A stretch of 64,000 nucleotides of DNA from Siphonodentalium dalli. Taxonomy: Eukaryota; Mollusca; Scaphopoda; Gadilida; Siphonodentaliidae. The notes below the pieces were generated by a model, which was given only the letters and a program-made list of their open reading frames with translations, was not told the DNA's origin and did no database searches. Shown here piece after piece: positions 1 to 12,710 of this stretch; the first letter of the stretch is position 1, and every line of letters begins with the position of its first letter. The stretch lies in the NCBI GenBank assembly GCA_032622095.1, contig CP136062.1, positions 157,724,875 through 157,788,874 of the forward strand, in the 5' to 3' direction. The translations under genes were made by a program, and so were the position numbers.

Positions 1-137
1 TGTACTACATCTTAGAATTAGTTGTGCCCAGATAATTAATCAGAGTTTTATGTTTGGATGGGAGGTTTATACATATATTGTATTGTGTTTATTTCAGACA
101 AGATATGCCCATATATAGTCATACATACAACATATAA

Positions 138-690
138 TTACAAACTAAATATAAAGAAGCTGATCCAATGATTGAATAAACTTGACCGATAGATCAGATC
201 TGAGTTACAAATAGCATTTAAAAAACTGTTTAAAGATTTACAAATTCTCACACGAAATCCATACACACCCTTTCGAATCAGCACTGTCAGAGAGCACATT
301 CTGTCACCTACAAACATCCCGCTCGCACTACATGATCTCTCACAACCCATAAATTTTATATATGCATTATTATAACAAACTAAGTTTTCTATAACAATGT
401 TTGGTAAAGTTAATCCAAAGATGAGCACAATATAATGGAGTTACGAACATCTGAAATAAAAACATTTTCAAACTAGGCGAACATTTGTAAAACTTTCTAA
501 TAAGCATATTTAAGCGTGAGCATATAGACCGATATTGACGCATAATATCATTATCGTCGGAAAAATCGTTGTTGAGTATATGTCCGAGATACTTATAGGA
601 GGACACGAACTTGGGTTCATCGCCCATTAAGTATAGTTTTGGAAATGACCGAATATGAAGATTTATGGATAAAAGTCATCCCGACAGTTT
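138..690 (-). pseudogene. LINE (non-LTR) reverse transcriptase C-terminal fragment, frameshifted
   Basis: Read on the minus strand, 627-370 gives the post-catalytic RT segment typical of LINEs: a YKYLGHIL motif, then a DIMRQYRSICSRLN stretch, then LF...VTPLYCAHLW. The reading frame extends a little upstream of 627 (FPKLYLMGDEPKF) before a stop. Near position 385 the homology jumps to another frame (428-138), continuing as VCYNNAYIKF...SCSASGMFV...LIRKGVYGFR. One frameshift therefore breaks the gene. The catalytic palm domain and the N-terminal endonuclease are not visible, so this is a truncated dead copy. The family within LINEs (CR1, Jockey or other) cannot be settled by eye. LINE identity is well supported by the motif order. 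Confidence 0.72.
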
Positions 691-3600
691 TTATAATATT
701 ATAAGTTAAATAAGGTCACTGCCACATAATAAATTGATATTCCGGAGGTAACTGCAATCAAATGCATAATACATCGAGCTGTGGATCGAAACGCTTTGTC
801 GCAGCAATATATTATGATGTTCCGCCTCCACCAAGAAACGGCGTCGTTGATTGTTCAGAGAGCCGCGCAACATATACTATGTTTACGTCTCGATCCGTCA
901 ACATTAGGGAAACCAAGACAACCGTTTCATCGTCTCTCGCTGGCCTGCTTTGTTCATGACGTCATTTAAGTTGAATAACGTTATGGCGAGAGCGATAGGA
1001 GATTTTGACATTTTCTGCTGATCATTCTTCGGAATAAATGTCAAATCTCTGAGAATGACCAGGACTGTCGGCAGAACATATACGTTATTGTGGTGGATTG
1101 ACGGTAACATGGTGTGACATTGACGGCTTGGAGTTCATGTTCAACCAAGTCACGAAGTAAATGATGGTATTTTGCACTCATTCATGGCTCAAATTCATTC
1201 GTTTCTTGCATATTTTCTGTTGAGTATAAAGGAGATGGTCCCATAAATGGGTGGATTTAGTGTAAAGGGTTCATATTGAAAGTCACTGGATTCAATAAAT
1301 TTGGCAAATTTTATCCACACCGATATTAGCCATGCCTTTAACGTTACTCATCGCATCCATAGTTGATAGCTCCTATACAACGCTTTGTCGCAGCAATATA
1401 TTATGTTGTGTGATGTAAAATAGTTTCATACTTGTGGGACGAGATATAAGGTATTCCACACATGACTTCAACAATATTGCTTATCTGGATATATTCGTCC
1501 TGTCAGTTTCTCTTCCAAATCTGCTCACTCTCTTTGGTACAATGGGAACATAAAGAAATCACGATAGGCATCTTTAGATCTGATTCCACGGGACATGGGG
1601 GACTGTCGGCGGGCTTTGAACATATCGGAGCGGATTCTCCTACCAAGATTACTTGTGTACAAATTGTCATTATTAAAAAAGAAATGGAGCGAAAGCAATG
1701 GTATGCAAAGGAAACAGAGGATGCGATTCAGACGATGAGCTCTGTTCATTTAACGCCATAAAGAAATGTGTATCCATTTTGGAGTGGGAAATACGTATAT
1801 ATGTATTCAAGCAATGACTTCTGTGCAAACAGATAACCGTCTGAAACACATACCAGTAGAACAAAATCAGATCGTAGAATAAATCTTGAATGGATCACAG
1901 TGTCATTGACAACGCACCTAAACTACGACACCGCACTGCAAGGAGTCGGGTAATCGAGTCAACCGAACGTTATTTATTTTGATACGGTTAACAGGTTAAC
2001 AGGAAGTTGGTCTTGTGCTTTTACGAGTAACCACATGGAATGTGCCTAGATAGCATATGATATCGTGAGCATGTACGTTTCTTTCATAATTGTTTGTGGA
2101 TATAATCACAATGCAGATAAACGTACCCTGTAACATTGGATATTCGGGAGTTCGAACAATAAAACAGTCGGCCCGCTCACCATCTATAGTTTGATGCTCG
2201 AATTCCCGAATATCCAACGAAACAAAGTAGATTGTAATGCATGTTATTAATCAGGGAACGATTGCAACAATGGGATAGTGCTCTAATGTATGTTATGACA
2301 CTGACAATACATACATGATGTTTGAGTATTTGGTGGACCACATGTGAGCCTTTATTTTACTTTCAAGTTGACAATAGGTGTATGACCTCTTCAATTTTGG
2401 CGATGTCGTGTCTGACAATTGAGGGATATATCGTTTTATGTCTTGTCTGTTGTGTGATGCACTAACTGAACTGTTCTCAGCGTCTATGTCTAAATCATTA
2501 TATGGACCAAGTTACCGCGACAACGATTGAAGTCTAGTTTGAGTAAATTAAACAAGATTTCGACAAAGATTAAGTGATAGAGCTTGTACCCTTTCAAACT
2601 AACTTGGTAAGATGTATTTCTAAACATACTTGACATTATCTATACAAATCTTTAATATATAACAAGCCCCTGTCTGACACAAACAGGCGATACACGCGAT
2701 GGCCTAACCGCGTTGCTCGTGTTAGTGGTATAAAACGTGAATCATACATTGATTTTATTAAACAATATTCGCTTTTGAATTTTTCCCGGTATCGAAATAA
2801 ATCGATAAATAAGACTGTATTTCTATTAGCGCAATACATGTATGTCCCATAATGACGCATTGAAGTCAGAACAAATTCACCTTCGAACACAATTTACGGG
2901 CCCCGTACAAAATACAGTGTCATCTTTCGAGTAGATATATTTTGAGATACCCAATACCATTTTTTATTTTTTTATTTTGGGCTTCGGACGAGCCATGTCC
3001 GTTTACAGAAATTCGAAGAGCATGGAGTTGTTATGTATTGATACAAGTATGCTAAACCTAATTAAGCTCGGTCTTTCACAAAGTAGCTTGTCCACCCGCC
3101 GTCCTCCAAGCCGTTGGTCCACGGGCCTAAATGTGTAACGTTTGTGGATTTCAAGACGTGAATCCTGAAAAAACACGCGAGCATATATAGAATATTCCTT
3201 CTATTGGTATTGAATTGCGACTCGTTATTTAGCTTCGTCACATAGTGCACCGATAATTTAGGTATAGGTACTTCTATGTGTATTGAATTCCGACTCCAAT
3301 GATATTATAAAATAATGTTAGTTCACCAATAATGTAGGTGAAACTAAAATATGTCACCCTCCAGCTATACACGAAAGCAGCATGACGCTACACCAGGCTG
3401 TGCGTAACAATGATATAAACGGAGCTTTAATAAATTAATCTGACGCATTTAAAAACATGTAAGCTCCGCAACACCACGTTGTTATCCCTATATAAATGAG
3501 ATAAACTTGGCGTTATTTCATACCGCACTGAATAATCCCTTGAAGCAATAAGGTAAGTCGTTAAAGTGACCCGGTTAGCTCACAGTGGGTAAATGTACAC

Positions 3601-4118
3601 AACTATACCAGTCTGTAAAATCTTCACCACTAAGAAGAATGTATTGGCAAATAGATACACCGTGTTGTTATATTGATTATACAGTAGTTCTCCAATAACA
3701 TCATTTCGCGTGTTGAAACCATGTATTGCACGCTGAATTGTCAACGTATAACGCTAATCGTGTAGTAAGTTCATATATTTTTGTCTCATTATTATTTTGT
3801 AGAACATATATATATCATCTATTTGACCTTTTCCAATGATTACCATCCGTTAATTAAACATGATATGGTATATTGGACGTATTGGACTTTTATCTGTAAT
3901 CCAAAAGCAAGTTATTAAAAAATACAATGGCTTTGACGCGTGTAATATCATTATCGGAGAGTTATTTAATAATAAACATAAAACAATCTATTGTTCTTGT
4001 AAAGTTTTGTTCAGACTGTTATGTTATTTCGCATTGAGGCCTTCATTCCCATTAAGGTAAATTATTTTAGAGGGAAATGCAATATTCCGACATGTTGATG
4101 TACTTTAAGACTGTTGTC
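691..4118. other. Unassigned AT-rich non-coding stretch
   Basis: No recognisable gene. Short open frames on both strands show no domain signature. Visible structure: a 24-26 bp direct repeat (around 789-812 and 1380-1403, containing CGCTTTGTCGCAGCAATATA), a segment near 1198-1290 with a diverged relative near 12930-13030 (GTTGAGTATAAAGGAGATGG core), and the hairpin at 2136-2217. Confidence 0.5.
2136..2217. repeat. Small inverted repeat / hairpin
   Basis: The segment begins TTGGATATTCGGGAGTTCGA and ends with an imperfect reverse complement, CTCGAATTCCCGAATATCCAA. Arms are about 24 bp around a ~30-bp loop. No terminal duplication is obvious, so it may be a tiny foldback element or chance structure in AT-rich DNA. 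Confidence 0.55.
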
Positions 4119-4259
4119 GGTTAGGGTTAGGGCTAGGGTTAGGGTTAGGGTTAGAGTTAGGGTTAGAGCTAGGTTAGAGCTAGGGTTAGAGCTAGGGTTA
4201 GGGCTATGACTATGGTTAGGGCTAGGGTTAGGGCTAGGATTAGGGTTAGGGTTAGGGTA
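4119..4259. repeat. Interstitial telomere-like (TTAGGG)n repeat with TAGGGC variants
   Basis: About 140 bp of TTAGGG hexamers reading on the plus strand, interspersed with GCTAGGG, GTTAGAG and GGCTATGAC-type variants. TTAGGG is the usual animal telomere repeat. The degenerate composition and unique sequence on both sides indicate an internal relic or a simple-sequence expansion, not a chromosome end. The minus-strand open frame through it (Asn-Pro / Ser-Pro repeats) is a by-product of the hexamer. Confidence 0.85.
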
Positions 4260-6537
4260 GTGCATTCTTACACGAAGGACATACCCATGATCTGGCCAAT
4301 TTTATATCTTGGTAAGTCGTGAATTTGTTAGTTCGTGTTATTTGCAAGATACAAGATACAAGTAAATGAAACAAGAAAAATAACATTGCTCGCTCGACTG
4401 ACATAAATTACATTTACGTCTGTTATTGTTATTGTCTCAATTGAAAGGGGATCTTGGGCAAACCTAGATTATTCCCAACGAAGCTGCACGTTATTTAATT
4501 CTGAATTGGGAGACGAATTCCAATTCGTTCTGAAATGCAATTTATCAACCTAATTATTACAGACGAACAATTATTTAACTCTACTACGGACATTAGCGAT
4601 TTTCACAAAAAAGGCCCAAAGTATATTGAAACACTACGGAGGCCCAACTGTGATGTTACGTCGTTACCATCAAGGAATGTACTATCTCCCACTACCCAAC
4701 AGATCATACCCTTTATCTACAGCGCACCCCTCTCCCGAAATGTTCTTTAAAACATTTAACTACACCACCCCGACATTTTCCTTGATAAAGGTAACAACAT
4801 TTGAAATTTTCTTTGAAATATGTAACTAGAACCATCCCCGATATGTTCTTTAAGAGATGACCATTTTATTACACATGACATTTTCTTTGATTATTCCTTA
4901 TTCTCAACTAAATTTTTAACTCTATTTGTATATTTTACACCTTGACACACCCTACTTGATACACTGTAAATTAATATTATGACTCATGTTAGTCGAATGG
5001 ATATTTCTACTATATGAAAATAATAGAATAAAATTACACCTCTCTTTTTCTCTTTCAATTTCCTCGAAACTGATTAGACAAGTCCCAACGAAGCCTTAGT
5101 TACTTGTATTTCTCGATAATGATGTAAGTGGCCGAGTCACCGGCCCAGGAGTTCGAGAAGAGTGAACATTCGCGCGAGTCGATTATCCTCGGGACGATTT
5201 TACCAAGAGTGTTGATGGTGTGTCCTTGGTTAACGATCCATTTTCGGAGAATTGAAAATGCTCGCTCAAAGTAATAACTGATCACTATGTTACATTCGTT
5301 TTGATAATAAAAGAGGCCAAACAATAATTTATCTCCAAATTGTAGCCAAATAACATGGTGATAACTGGCTTCACCTGTAACAATTAGATAACCAACAGCC
5401 TTCTGTGAATCGGCAAACTTAAAATAAAATGTTCGAAGACGTAATTTCAAATTCCTGATATCATTGCAGGATAGCAATGAATTAGGCGGATTTATGTTAA
5501 ATTTGTATTTTCCGATTCGAAAAGTGATTTTGAATGACCCAATTGTTAGTTGTTCCTCAAAGTCAGTTTCATTTTATTTACATCCAACTCGATGTTGACT
5601 TGAGAGCGGCCTTGAATTTCTTTTAACGCGTATTTTGTTCGTCAAATTCTACAATACACGCCGATGCGCAGTGTATTTATTTCTTTTGTAATTCGACTGT
5701 ATGTTTTGGTGGAAATTGTAGTGACATACTTGCAATATGCTATATAATAGCCCAGTTTCTAGCTCTGTGTGGTATGGCGACCAGTTTTCATTGCCTTTTT
5801 GGCAACAAAATTTTAAGTTAAGACTTTGTTTTTGTTGTCTTAAATAAAATTCAGGACAGTACAGTAGGTAATCTTCAAATATATATTTCATCAGCCTATA
5901 GCATGACATTAACAATGCATGTGTGGTTTCACTTCTAAACATTTGAGGCGTTGGCATCATGTCACTAATTGTACCACATGTTTTTGTGGTACAATTCAGA
6001 TTATCTAGAATTGTACCACAAAACTACGATCGTGTCTCCATGGGAATGATACTGACCAATCAGGACGAGCCTTGTATGTAGGTTTAGGCAAGGTCGTATT
6101 ACAATTGTGCATATTTATACGTTATGCATTTTCCGAAGGGTGACATCTCACTTCGCCCTCCCGGAATTCATATCCAAGCGAGGGCGGATCCCGAGAATGG
6201 GTATAGACTCTATGATTGCGACATGAGAACATGACCTTTCCGTTATATGGATAACGTATTTGTCCACCGCATGTCAGTGATCGTCGGGTTAATATGCCAG
6301 TTAAACGTGTTTTTGTTTCATCGCTATAAAGTTGGAACATGTTGTGGCCATAACTTTTGGCATTATCTGATTTGGATTTTTATTTTATTTTTGGATGAAC
6401 CAATGCATTATTCGCTAACACTGCCTGGCTATGGTCGATTGTGGTGGTCACGTCTTAATGTCTCCCGTTCTCATGTTGTCTGGCTTGAATTTGATATTTT
6501 TGTGGTTGGGAGTATTACACTCTTAAAAAAATAGGTA
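4260..6537. other. Unassigned stretch with two unrecognised minus-strand open frames
   Basis: No confident gene. Around 4730-4900 the phrase 'gaaatgttctttaaaacatttaactac' style recurs three times in decayed form (short imperfect tandem copies). At 5971-6022 a GTACCACA / TGTGGTAC motif occurs in both orientations, giving nested hairpins. Open frames at 5477-5100 and 5960-5649 (minus) are longer than average but unrecognised. Confidence 0.45.
5100..5477 (-). CDS. Unrecognised 125-codon open frame (hypothetical, doubtful)
   Basis: The longest non-repetitive open frame in the left third. It begins MLSCNDIRN, is rich in aromatic and hydrophobic residues, and contains FERAFSILRKW and RIIDSRECSLF segments. 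I see no signal peptide, zinc finger, RT or transposase motif. Flanking minus-strand sequence has no clear splice sites tied to it. It may be a relic exon, part of an unrecognised transposon, or chance; codon statistics are not obviously coding. Confidence 0.15.
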   Translation of the reverse strand: MLSCNDIRNLKLRLRTFYFKFADSQKAVGYLIVTGEASYHHVIWLQFGDKLLFGLFYYQNECNIVISYYFERAFSILRKWIVNQGHTINTLGKIVPRIIDSRECSLFSNSWAGDSATYIIIEKYK

Positions 6538-6539
6538 CT

Positions 6540-6960
6540 TACGTGCCTACGTAGGTACTAAGCTTTGTCCCAAGGGGAGTACCAACTATTTGGTACTTTG
6601 GAGTACCAAAAGTGGTACTCTGGAGTACAAAAAGTTTAGGTACTCTGGAGTACCAAAAGTGGTACTCTGGAATACCAAAAGTTTAGGTACTCTAGAGTAC
6701 CAATATGATTGGTACTCTGGATTACCTACTAAATATTTAGGTTCTATCCGGGCATTGTGCATATAATACCCACTCTGCCTTTATGTCACCGACGTCATGA
6801 CGCACACGACATGAAGTGCCAAGAAATACACACCCATTATATTATATGAAGTACCGAATATAAAGACAGGTACTCTGAAGTATTTAGGTACTATGCATAG
6901 TATCTAGCAAGTTGGTACTCCACAGAACCAAACATATAGGTACTAAGCGGAGAACCTGCC
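6540..6960. repeat. Cluster of GGTACTCNNGAGTACC palindromes
   Basis: At least ten occurrences of GGTACT or its complement AGTACC, many paired into the 16-bp palindrome GGTACTCTGGAGTACC and separated by AAAAGT or AAAAGTTTA spacers (densest 6570-6725). Looser GGTACT copies continue to about 6945. The arrangement suggests a short tandem array, perhaps the subterminal region of a DNA transposon; no bounding TIR pair was established. Confidence 0.7.
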
Positions 6961-7964
6961 CAGATACCAAGCACTCGCAATTACGAAACATGGCCGACGG
7001 CAAATTTAACAATGTGGCAATTTAGATTCCCCGTGCTGAGCTCCAACTTAATGTTTCTTCGATGGACACGTCATTTGAAGATATTTTACCTAATGATTCC
7101 ACTTGTCTCGGAGTTGAAATTGTCAATACTAGAAATACTAGAACTCATCCCTCACACGCTCACACAAAAGCGTTTAATTTCACCCATACAGAACCCCAGA
7201 CAAACATGAGCAGACGACACTCTTATATATGCTTCAATAAATGTGTGGGGCTCCCTGCAGGGTAATGGATGTTTTTTTTTATGTCCTAAAAATTGTAAGA
7301 AACATTTATAAAAAAATGATAAAAAAAATTGTTAGGCCAATGTTCAACAAGTCATTCCGAAGACACCCGGTGTGTTTGTGCTTTGGTGTTTTCAACTTTA
7401 TTCATAAAGCGAATTCCAGAAACGAAACGAGTCTGGGACTGGTAGCACATTTTGAAAGTGAAAGTAACACAAGAATGAAGGGGTCAGGTTTACGATACCA
7501 CCAGTGATATTCGCACATTCACTTTTGTTTAAAATAAAATATTTTCTTTAAAATCAAATAAACTTCTTGGAACAGAGAAAATTAATAACTCAAGTGTGCA
7601 GGTCTTGAACGCTAAATCGGATACCTATTCATGTGGAATTTCTCAAGTCAACATTAATTTGCTAACTTTACGGTCGATTAATATCAATAAATCAGCAAGC
7701 CTCTCAAAATGTACTGTCAATTGAAGACTGGTCTTGTGTTTTGGAATTCGTTTTATAAATAAAGTTTTCGATACGAAATCTCGACCTAGCTTTGTTCAGT
7801 GTTGCCGAGTTATAATGTCTAACAAGAAAACCAATATCAGAAATGGTAACGTGTTCAAGATCATATATTATATACCCACGATTGTAATTATAGAATATAA
7901 AATATATTGGTTTTGCGAATGACCAACTCAGAATTCAGTTAAAATAACAATAACAACCATCACC
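6961..7964. other. Unassigned AT-rich stretch
   Basis: Nothing recognised. Two overlapping open frames near 7012-7265 and one at 7241-7507 have no domain signature. Confidence 0.4.
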
Positions 7965-8225
7965 TAATTAACGAACCGGCGGCCGACTCGCCCGTCTGCG
8001 ACCACAACCCCCAGTGGGCTGCAGAACGAAAAATGTCTATAAAAGTTGAAATATAAGACTTACAAATTATCTTTTTCATTTCTTTTATTTGTAATTGGCA
8101 TAGCTTATCACAAACCAAAAATCAACATTATTGACATAATGTTAACGACAATAAACGAAATTGAAATTCCCAACTACACCATTTACCGGACTCGGCCTCC
8201 GGTCGCAGTTCGACTTTTAATCCTC
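7965..8225 (+). repeat. Dispersed repeat family R1, copy 1
   Basis: About 260 bp starting at TAATTAACGAACCGGCGG. It matches, nearly end to end and in reverse orientation, 55950-56215, and its first ~140 bp match 56408-56550 in the same orientation. Shared landmarks are GGGCTGCRGAACGAAAAATG, the AAGTTGAAATATAAGACTTA stretch and AATTGAAATTCCCAACTACA. Both ends carry a GACTCGG...ACTACAACTTTT-like motif. Length and dispersal suit a SINE or MITE; no protein, tRNA-like promoter box or target duplication was identified. Confidence 0.75.
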
Positions 8226-10674
8226 CCAAAAATTTCCATTCTATAAATAAAACACCCATGCGCCCAGGCAAAACAGGAATCTCTACATTAGTATATAGGA
8301 GCGCGCGTACTGAAAGGGAATTGCTGTACTATGACCCGTAGCTTACCCATTCTACCAGTACCAGGTCGACGATCGAGGGATAGAGCTAGAGCAGTGGGCA
8401 AATGACGTCAGGTGCATTGACCTTGGTCCACAATATATGCCTGTCTAAGTTCCCGTTAAATTAAATGGGCATATTAAGTAGCCTTTTAAAACTTTAATGT
8501 TTAAAACTTGTTTATCAACGAGTCTTATTGTGATAATACTTCCAACTATACAAAGCTTTATTCCAGTTTACATATTGTATTAAAGGGCGTTTTGAGAACA
8601 TTCTTTACGCATGTTGTCGTTTGCTGTCAAACATGGGTCAATGCTTGTATGAGAAAAGGGTGACCTACATGTATGACAGGGACCTTATCAGCTAGGGATT
8701 GTTACTTGGGGTGTAAATTTCTACCGCCCCGTGAACCAGTCCGTTTTCTCAACTTGACTAACTTTAACTTAATTAAATTAATACTTAATTAACAGTTTTA
8801 ACCTTGTACCTGAAACCTTCCAACTGATCATAAATTCCACATCACCACCTATAATTGGACATTTTCTAACCGAGGGCGAATTAATTAATTAATTAATTTA
8901 TTGAAACTAAGAAAATATCCAACGCACTTTACAATATATATTGATTGTTTATTTAAAAGCATAGAAACACCAAATCAATGTCTTTCAGAATTTCCAGCTG
9001 CTGCATTTCCATTTGTTAAAGTTGGTCTATCCCTTCCTACAACAAGTTTTAAATATTTCCCTGGTATAAACTTCAAATATGAATCGAAGACCCCTGGAAA
9101 CGCTTCTATCAATTAATATTGATTTAAATTAGAATTTTCTGGTATAATACACGTAATCAATTTGAGACATTTTACGGTTCGCGGAAATGTTCAGAACGTA
9201 GCAAGGAGGACTCTGTCTCTATCTGAGATCGCACGAAAGTTTCATGACGGTCTTTTCTGAAAATAGTAACGAAAAGTGTCCCAATTAATTATTGCATTGT
9301 AAAGAAAATATCGATATAAAAATCACAATTATTCGACAGAAGCGTTTTTAGACTGGTGTCTTCGACTCATATTTAGTATTGTATACCACATAAATTATAT
9401 AAAGCGTATTTAGAAAGAGTTTTTATTCCACACCCATTGACGTGAGGCACATGTGTTCAACGGAATCCCAGCCATTGAATACATATAAGTGTATACCTCT
9501 AGTGGAATACAAGCCGGAACTATTCTTGTTGACGTTGTCGCCAAGAAAGATGACGTACATTATGTCGATCATCCGCTTCCGGTTATCCCCCCATAATTAC
9601 TGTTTATTTGTCACACTTAAATCACAATAAAGGTAGCTATAGTAACAATGGAGGTGACATTCATGGATTGAGCTTATCTGACTGAACAGTGAAGAATAAA
9701 TACAGAACACAACGCGCATCTTAATCGAGACTCTTTTATCGAATGAGATGCGGATGGCGCAAGGATATATTTCGCGAGAAATACCGCATAAATTATATAA
9801 AGCGTATTTAGGAAGATATAATCCATCCTTAAAACTTAGATTATCGTGAGACACGCACCGCATCGGTAGTTAGGTACAGGTACATATTAATTGGGTTTAC
9901 AATAAACAGAAACGCCTGTGGTGTCAACATATACTAATGTGACCCAGACGTGAAGTACGACAGGGGTCCTGGTCCATGGAATTTTTTAAAGAAAACAATA
10001 GGTTCAATTTGATGATGCACTTTGGGCGGTTTTGGTTGTCATATTGGAGGTAGTCTAGATTCAAAATTTGACAGTATACTATTAAACTATTAGATAAAAC
10101 TATGAGGCACTGATAAAATTGGTGAAAACTAGCCTCTCTGGCTAGTTTTGTCATGTTATTCTGACAAGCACTGCCAACTATTCGTCGTGAGCTTGTTGAG
10201 ATAATTGTCATTTAGATTAGTCCAGCGGTTTGTTCCACAGGTATCCATCCACATGTGGGGAAACCGGAGCAATCAATAAGCAATAGCTCTGACAGCTAAA
10301 CAAAGTCACCAAGCCAATAATTCACCGAAATTAATACCTGTAATAGACAAAGCAAGTGGTGGGTAAGGTAGGTTTCAAGGACCTTGGTCGTTAGAATGTC
10401 TGTTTAAGTAACCGTGTTATCCGAATGGGAGCTAACAGCGTTACTAAGTAGGATGGTATTGATGTTACAAGAGTCATTTGGTGCATGATACGCTATGCGA
10501 GGTACGGTCCAAGGTGAATAGACAGTTTGTGTATAAAGGATATCATAGTAATCTTTTAGAAAGTGGTAATCCAGTTTAAACATATAACAATATGTTCTGT
10601 TATGGTAATTCATAATGGATTTTCTCAAAATATGTCAGGAATTTCTTTGTGAAATTTGGTACAGGCGATTATTA
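8226..10674. other. Unassigned AT-rich stretch
   Basis: No gene recognised. A ~35-bp direct repeat around CATAAATTATATAAAGCGTA occurs near 9388 and 9787. An (AATT)n run lies at 8881-8898. The open frames at 9863-9597 and 10211-9924 (minus) have no recognisable content. Confidence 0.4.
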
Positions 10675-11369
10675 TTACACAATGGCTGCGGACACACGTA
10701 CCACAGTAGCGATGGCATAGTAGGTGTGACAATTTATTATGGTGGAGTTTGGGGACAATTGGTTTTCATAATTAATATGCCATAGCAAGCCTTGTCGCCC
10801 TCTGAAAATTCGCACAATGAGTCTACCAAGCTCTACCAGCGACGGTCGATCTCTCAAGGATGTATCTACCTGAATGTCTTGTCGGTGTTGATATTGACTC
10901 AACACGCAGTGCTATATTTTGCATGCTAACACACAAGTCCACTTGATAACTTAATGAATAACCCATCTCAACAGCCATGATTGTTTTTACTAATGAAATT
11001 AATATAAGTAGATAAACTTGCATGCATTGAGATCATATAAAAAAACGTACCACAATAATGATATATATGTGAGTCAATGAGGAATTGCCACCAGGCCACG
11101 GTCAGACACAATGCTGGATGATCTATCGTGCAATTATATATATCGTCGTTAATACAATTTAGCAAAAGGTAATGAGTAGAGATCAACCCTGGTGAAAAGC
11201 AATGGTTAATTGGTCCAGTCGACTCATTGTGCGGAAAATCAGCGGGCGACATGGATAGCTATGGCACAGAATTATGACGGACAAATTGTCACCAAACTCC
11301 ACCATAATAAATTGTCACACCTACTATGCCATCGCTACTGTGGTACGTGTGTCCGCAGCCAATATGTAA
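10675..11369. mobile_element. TIR element of about 0.7 kb, non-autonomous DNA transposon
   Basis: The left end, from about 10683 (TGGCTGCGGACACACGTACC...), is repeated in reverse complement at the right end up to about 11362. Over roughly 78 bp the arms differ at only about two positions; weaker similarity continues a few bases outward (TTACA ends). The interior of about 540 bp has no transposase. Near identity of the arms implies a fairly recent insertion or sequence homogenisation. No unambiguous target site duplication was seen, so the superfamily is undetermined. Confidence 0.8.
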
Positions 11370-12340
11370 GAATAACCGCATTTACTTAACCTTTGTGGCA
11401 TATTTAAAATTTCACTGATTTTTTAAAGTCCTGTTCATATAACCATGATATAATATATAAAGATCATAAGAGGAGACTTATTATTTCTTAATTCGTGAAC
11501 TTTAATGATTATTTTCTATTAGAAAGGCAACTACGATAAATAATATTCTATATTTGAGAATGTTTATGCCTCTTGATCAATTGGGCTGAGATGAGTTCTG
11601 GGTGCATGGTTCCCAACCAAGTAAGAGTTTATCATCACATCTCTTAATACCGTGGTCTTATTCCAGTTGATTGTTCCCTGTTTGAGTGGCCACATTGCAT
11701 ATCAACATTTGTTTTTATTGGGCTGTAATATTTGTGACTGCGTAATTCTTCATTATAATATATGGGGTATGATTCAATTAAAAATATAACTCAGCAAAAT
11801 TACAAAATGAAGCCTCCTCTCATATAGCCAAGGCAATAGCGATTACAATGTTATGTGCAATTATTAATTTTTCTAGCAGTTTTGGGTACCGAATGCGACA
11901 AAACAGAAAATTATATTGTCAACCTCTCAAATGTATTAAAATCCGTTGTTGTTGTTGTTGTCGTCTTTTAATAATTGCTCATATTTTATATACAATGAAG
12001 ATGATGATATGTGATGTCAATATATTGTTCGCCAAATAAATCCAGCGAAATTCTTTGTTGAAAAGATCTTACCATTTTGGCTGGATTTATGCAAAACGTG
12101 CGTCGCCGGTGTTGAGTAGGTCACCCAGAATCACTCTCCCCAAAATAGATCCATCGGTGTTGAGTGTTTTGCTCATCTCACAACTCTCTACGTATATAAT
12201 TATAAGAGTGGGTGAAGATCATATCACTATATTGCACGATTATGTGGGCCGGTTTCGCGATAAACTTGAATTGACCATCCAGGGAAAATGGGATGTTTGT
12301 CAGAGAATTACATTTATGTGTATTTAGTAAATTTCCTTTA
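11370..12340. other. Unassigned AT-rich stretch
   Basis: No recognisable gene; short (GTT)n at 11946-11961. The open frame at 12055-12327 shows no domain. Confidence 0.4.
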
Positions 12341-12710
12341 AACATAATTGAATTCCGCTTAAGCGTTGTAATCGTAATTTAATTACTCTTAATTTTAATT
12401 GAATTATACTTAAATGTATTTCATCTTCAAGCTATAACGCTTTAACGTAATTCAATTATGATTAAGCCTAATTCCGATACCCTTTCTCAAAGTTGAAAGG
12501 GGTGAACACGTTGACATTTCTCTGGCATTGAGTTAAAATAATTCTTCTAAGTCATTAGTCGGACAAAATGCTGTCGTTTTAGATGATACCATATTGTCCA
12601 ACGTAAGACAAATAGAGAACCCAATTACGCTTAAGCGTAATTCAATTATACTTATTAAGCATATATTACTCTAACGTGTAACCTAATTATACGTACAGGG
12701 TAATTGGCTA
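12341..12710. repeat. TAAGCGTAAT-motif repeat region, copy 1
   Basis: Repeated AATTGAATT, CTTAAGCGT and TAAGCGTAATTCAATTA motifs, several of them palindromic around CTTAAG or AATT. The same vocabulary fills 19860-20460, so the two loci belong to one repeat family. No protein content. Confidence 0.6.

Noticed and set aside
4062-4265. Asn-Pro/Ser-Pro repeat protein on the minus strand
   Set aside because: Translation of TTAGGG-type hexamers.
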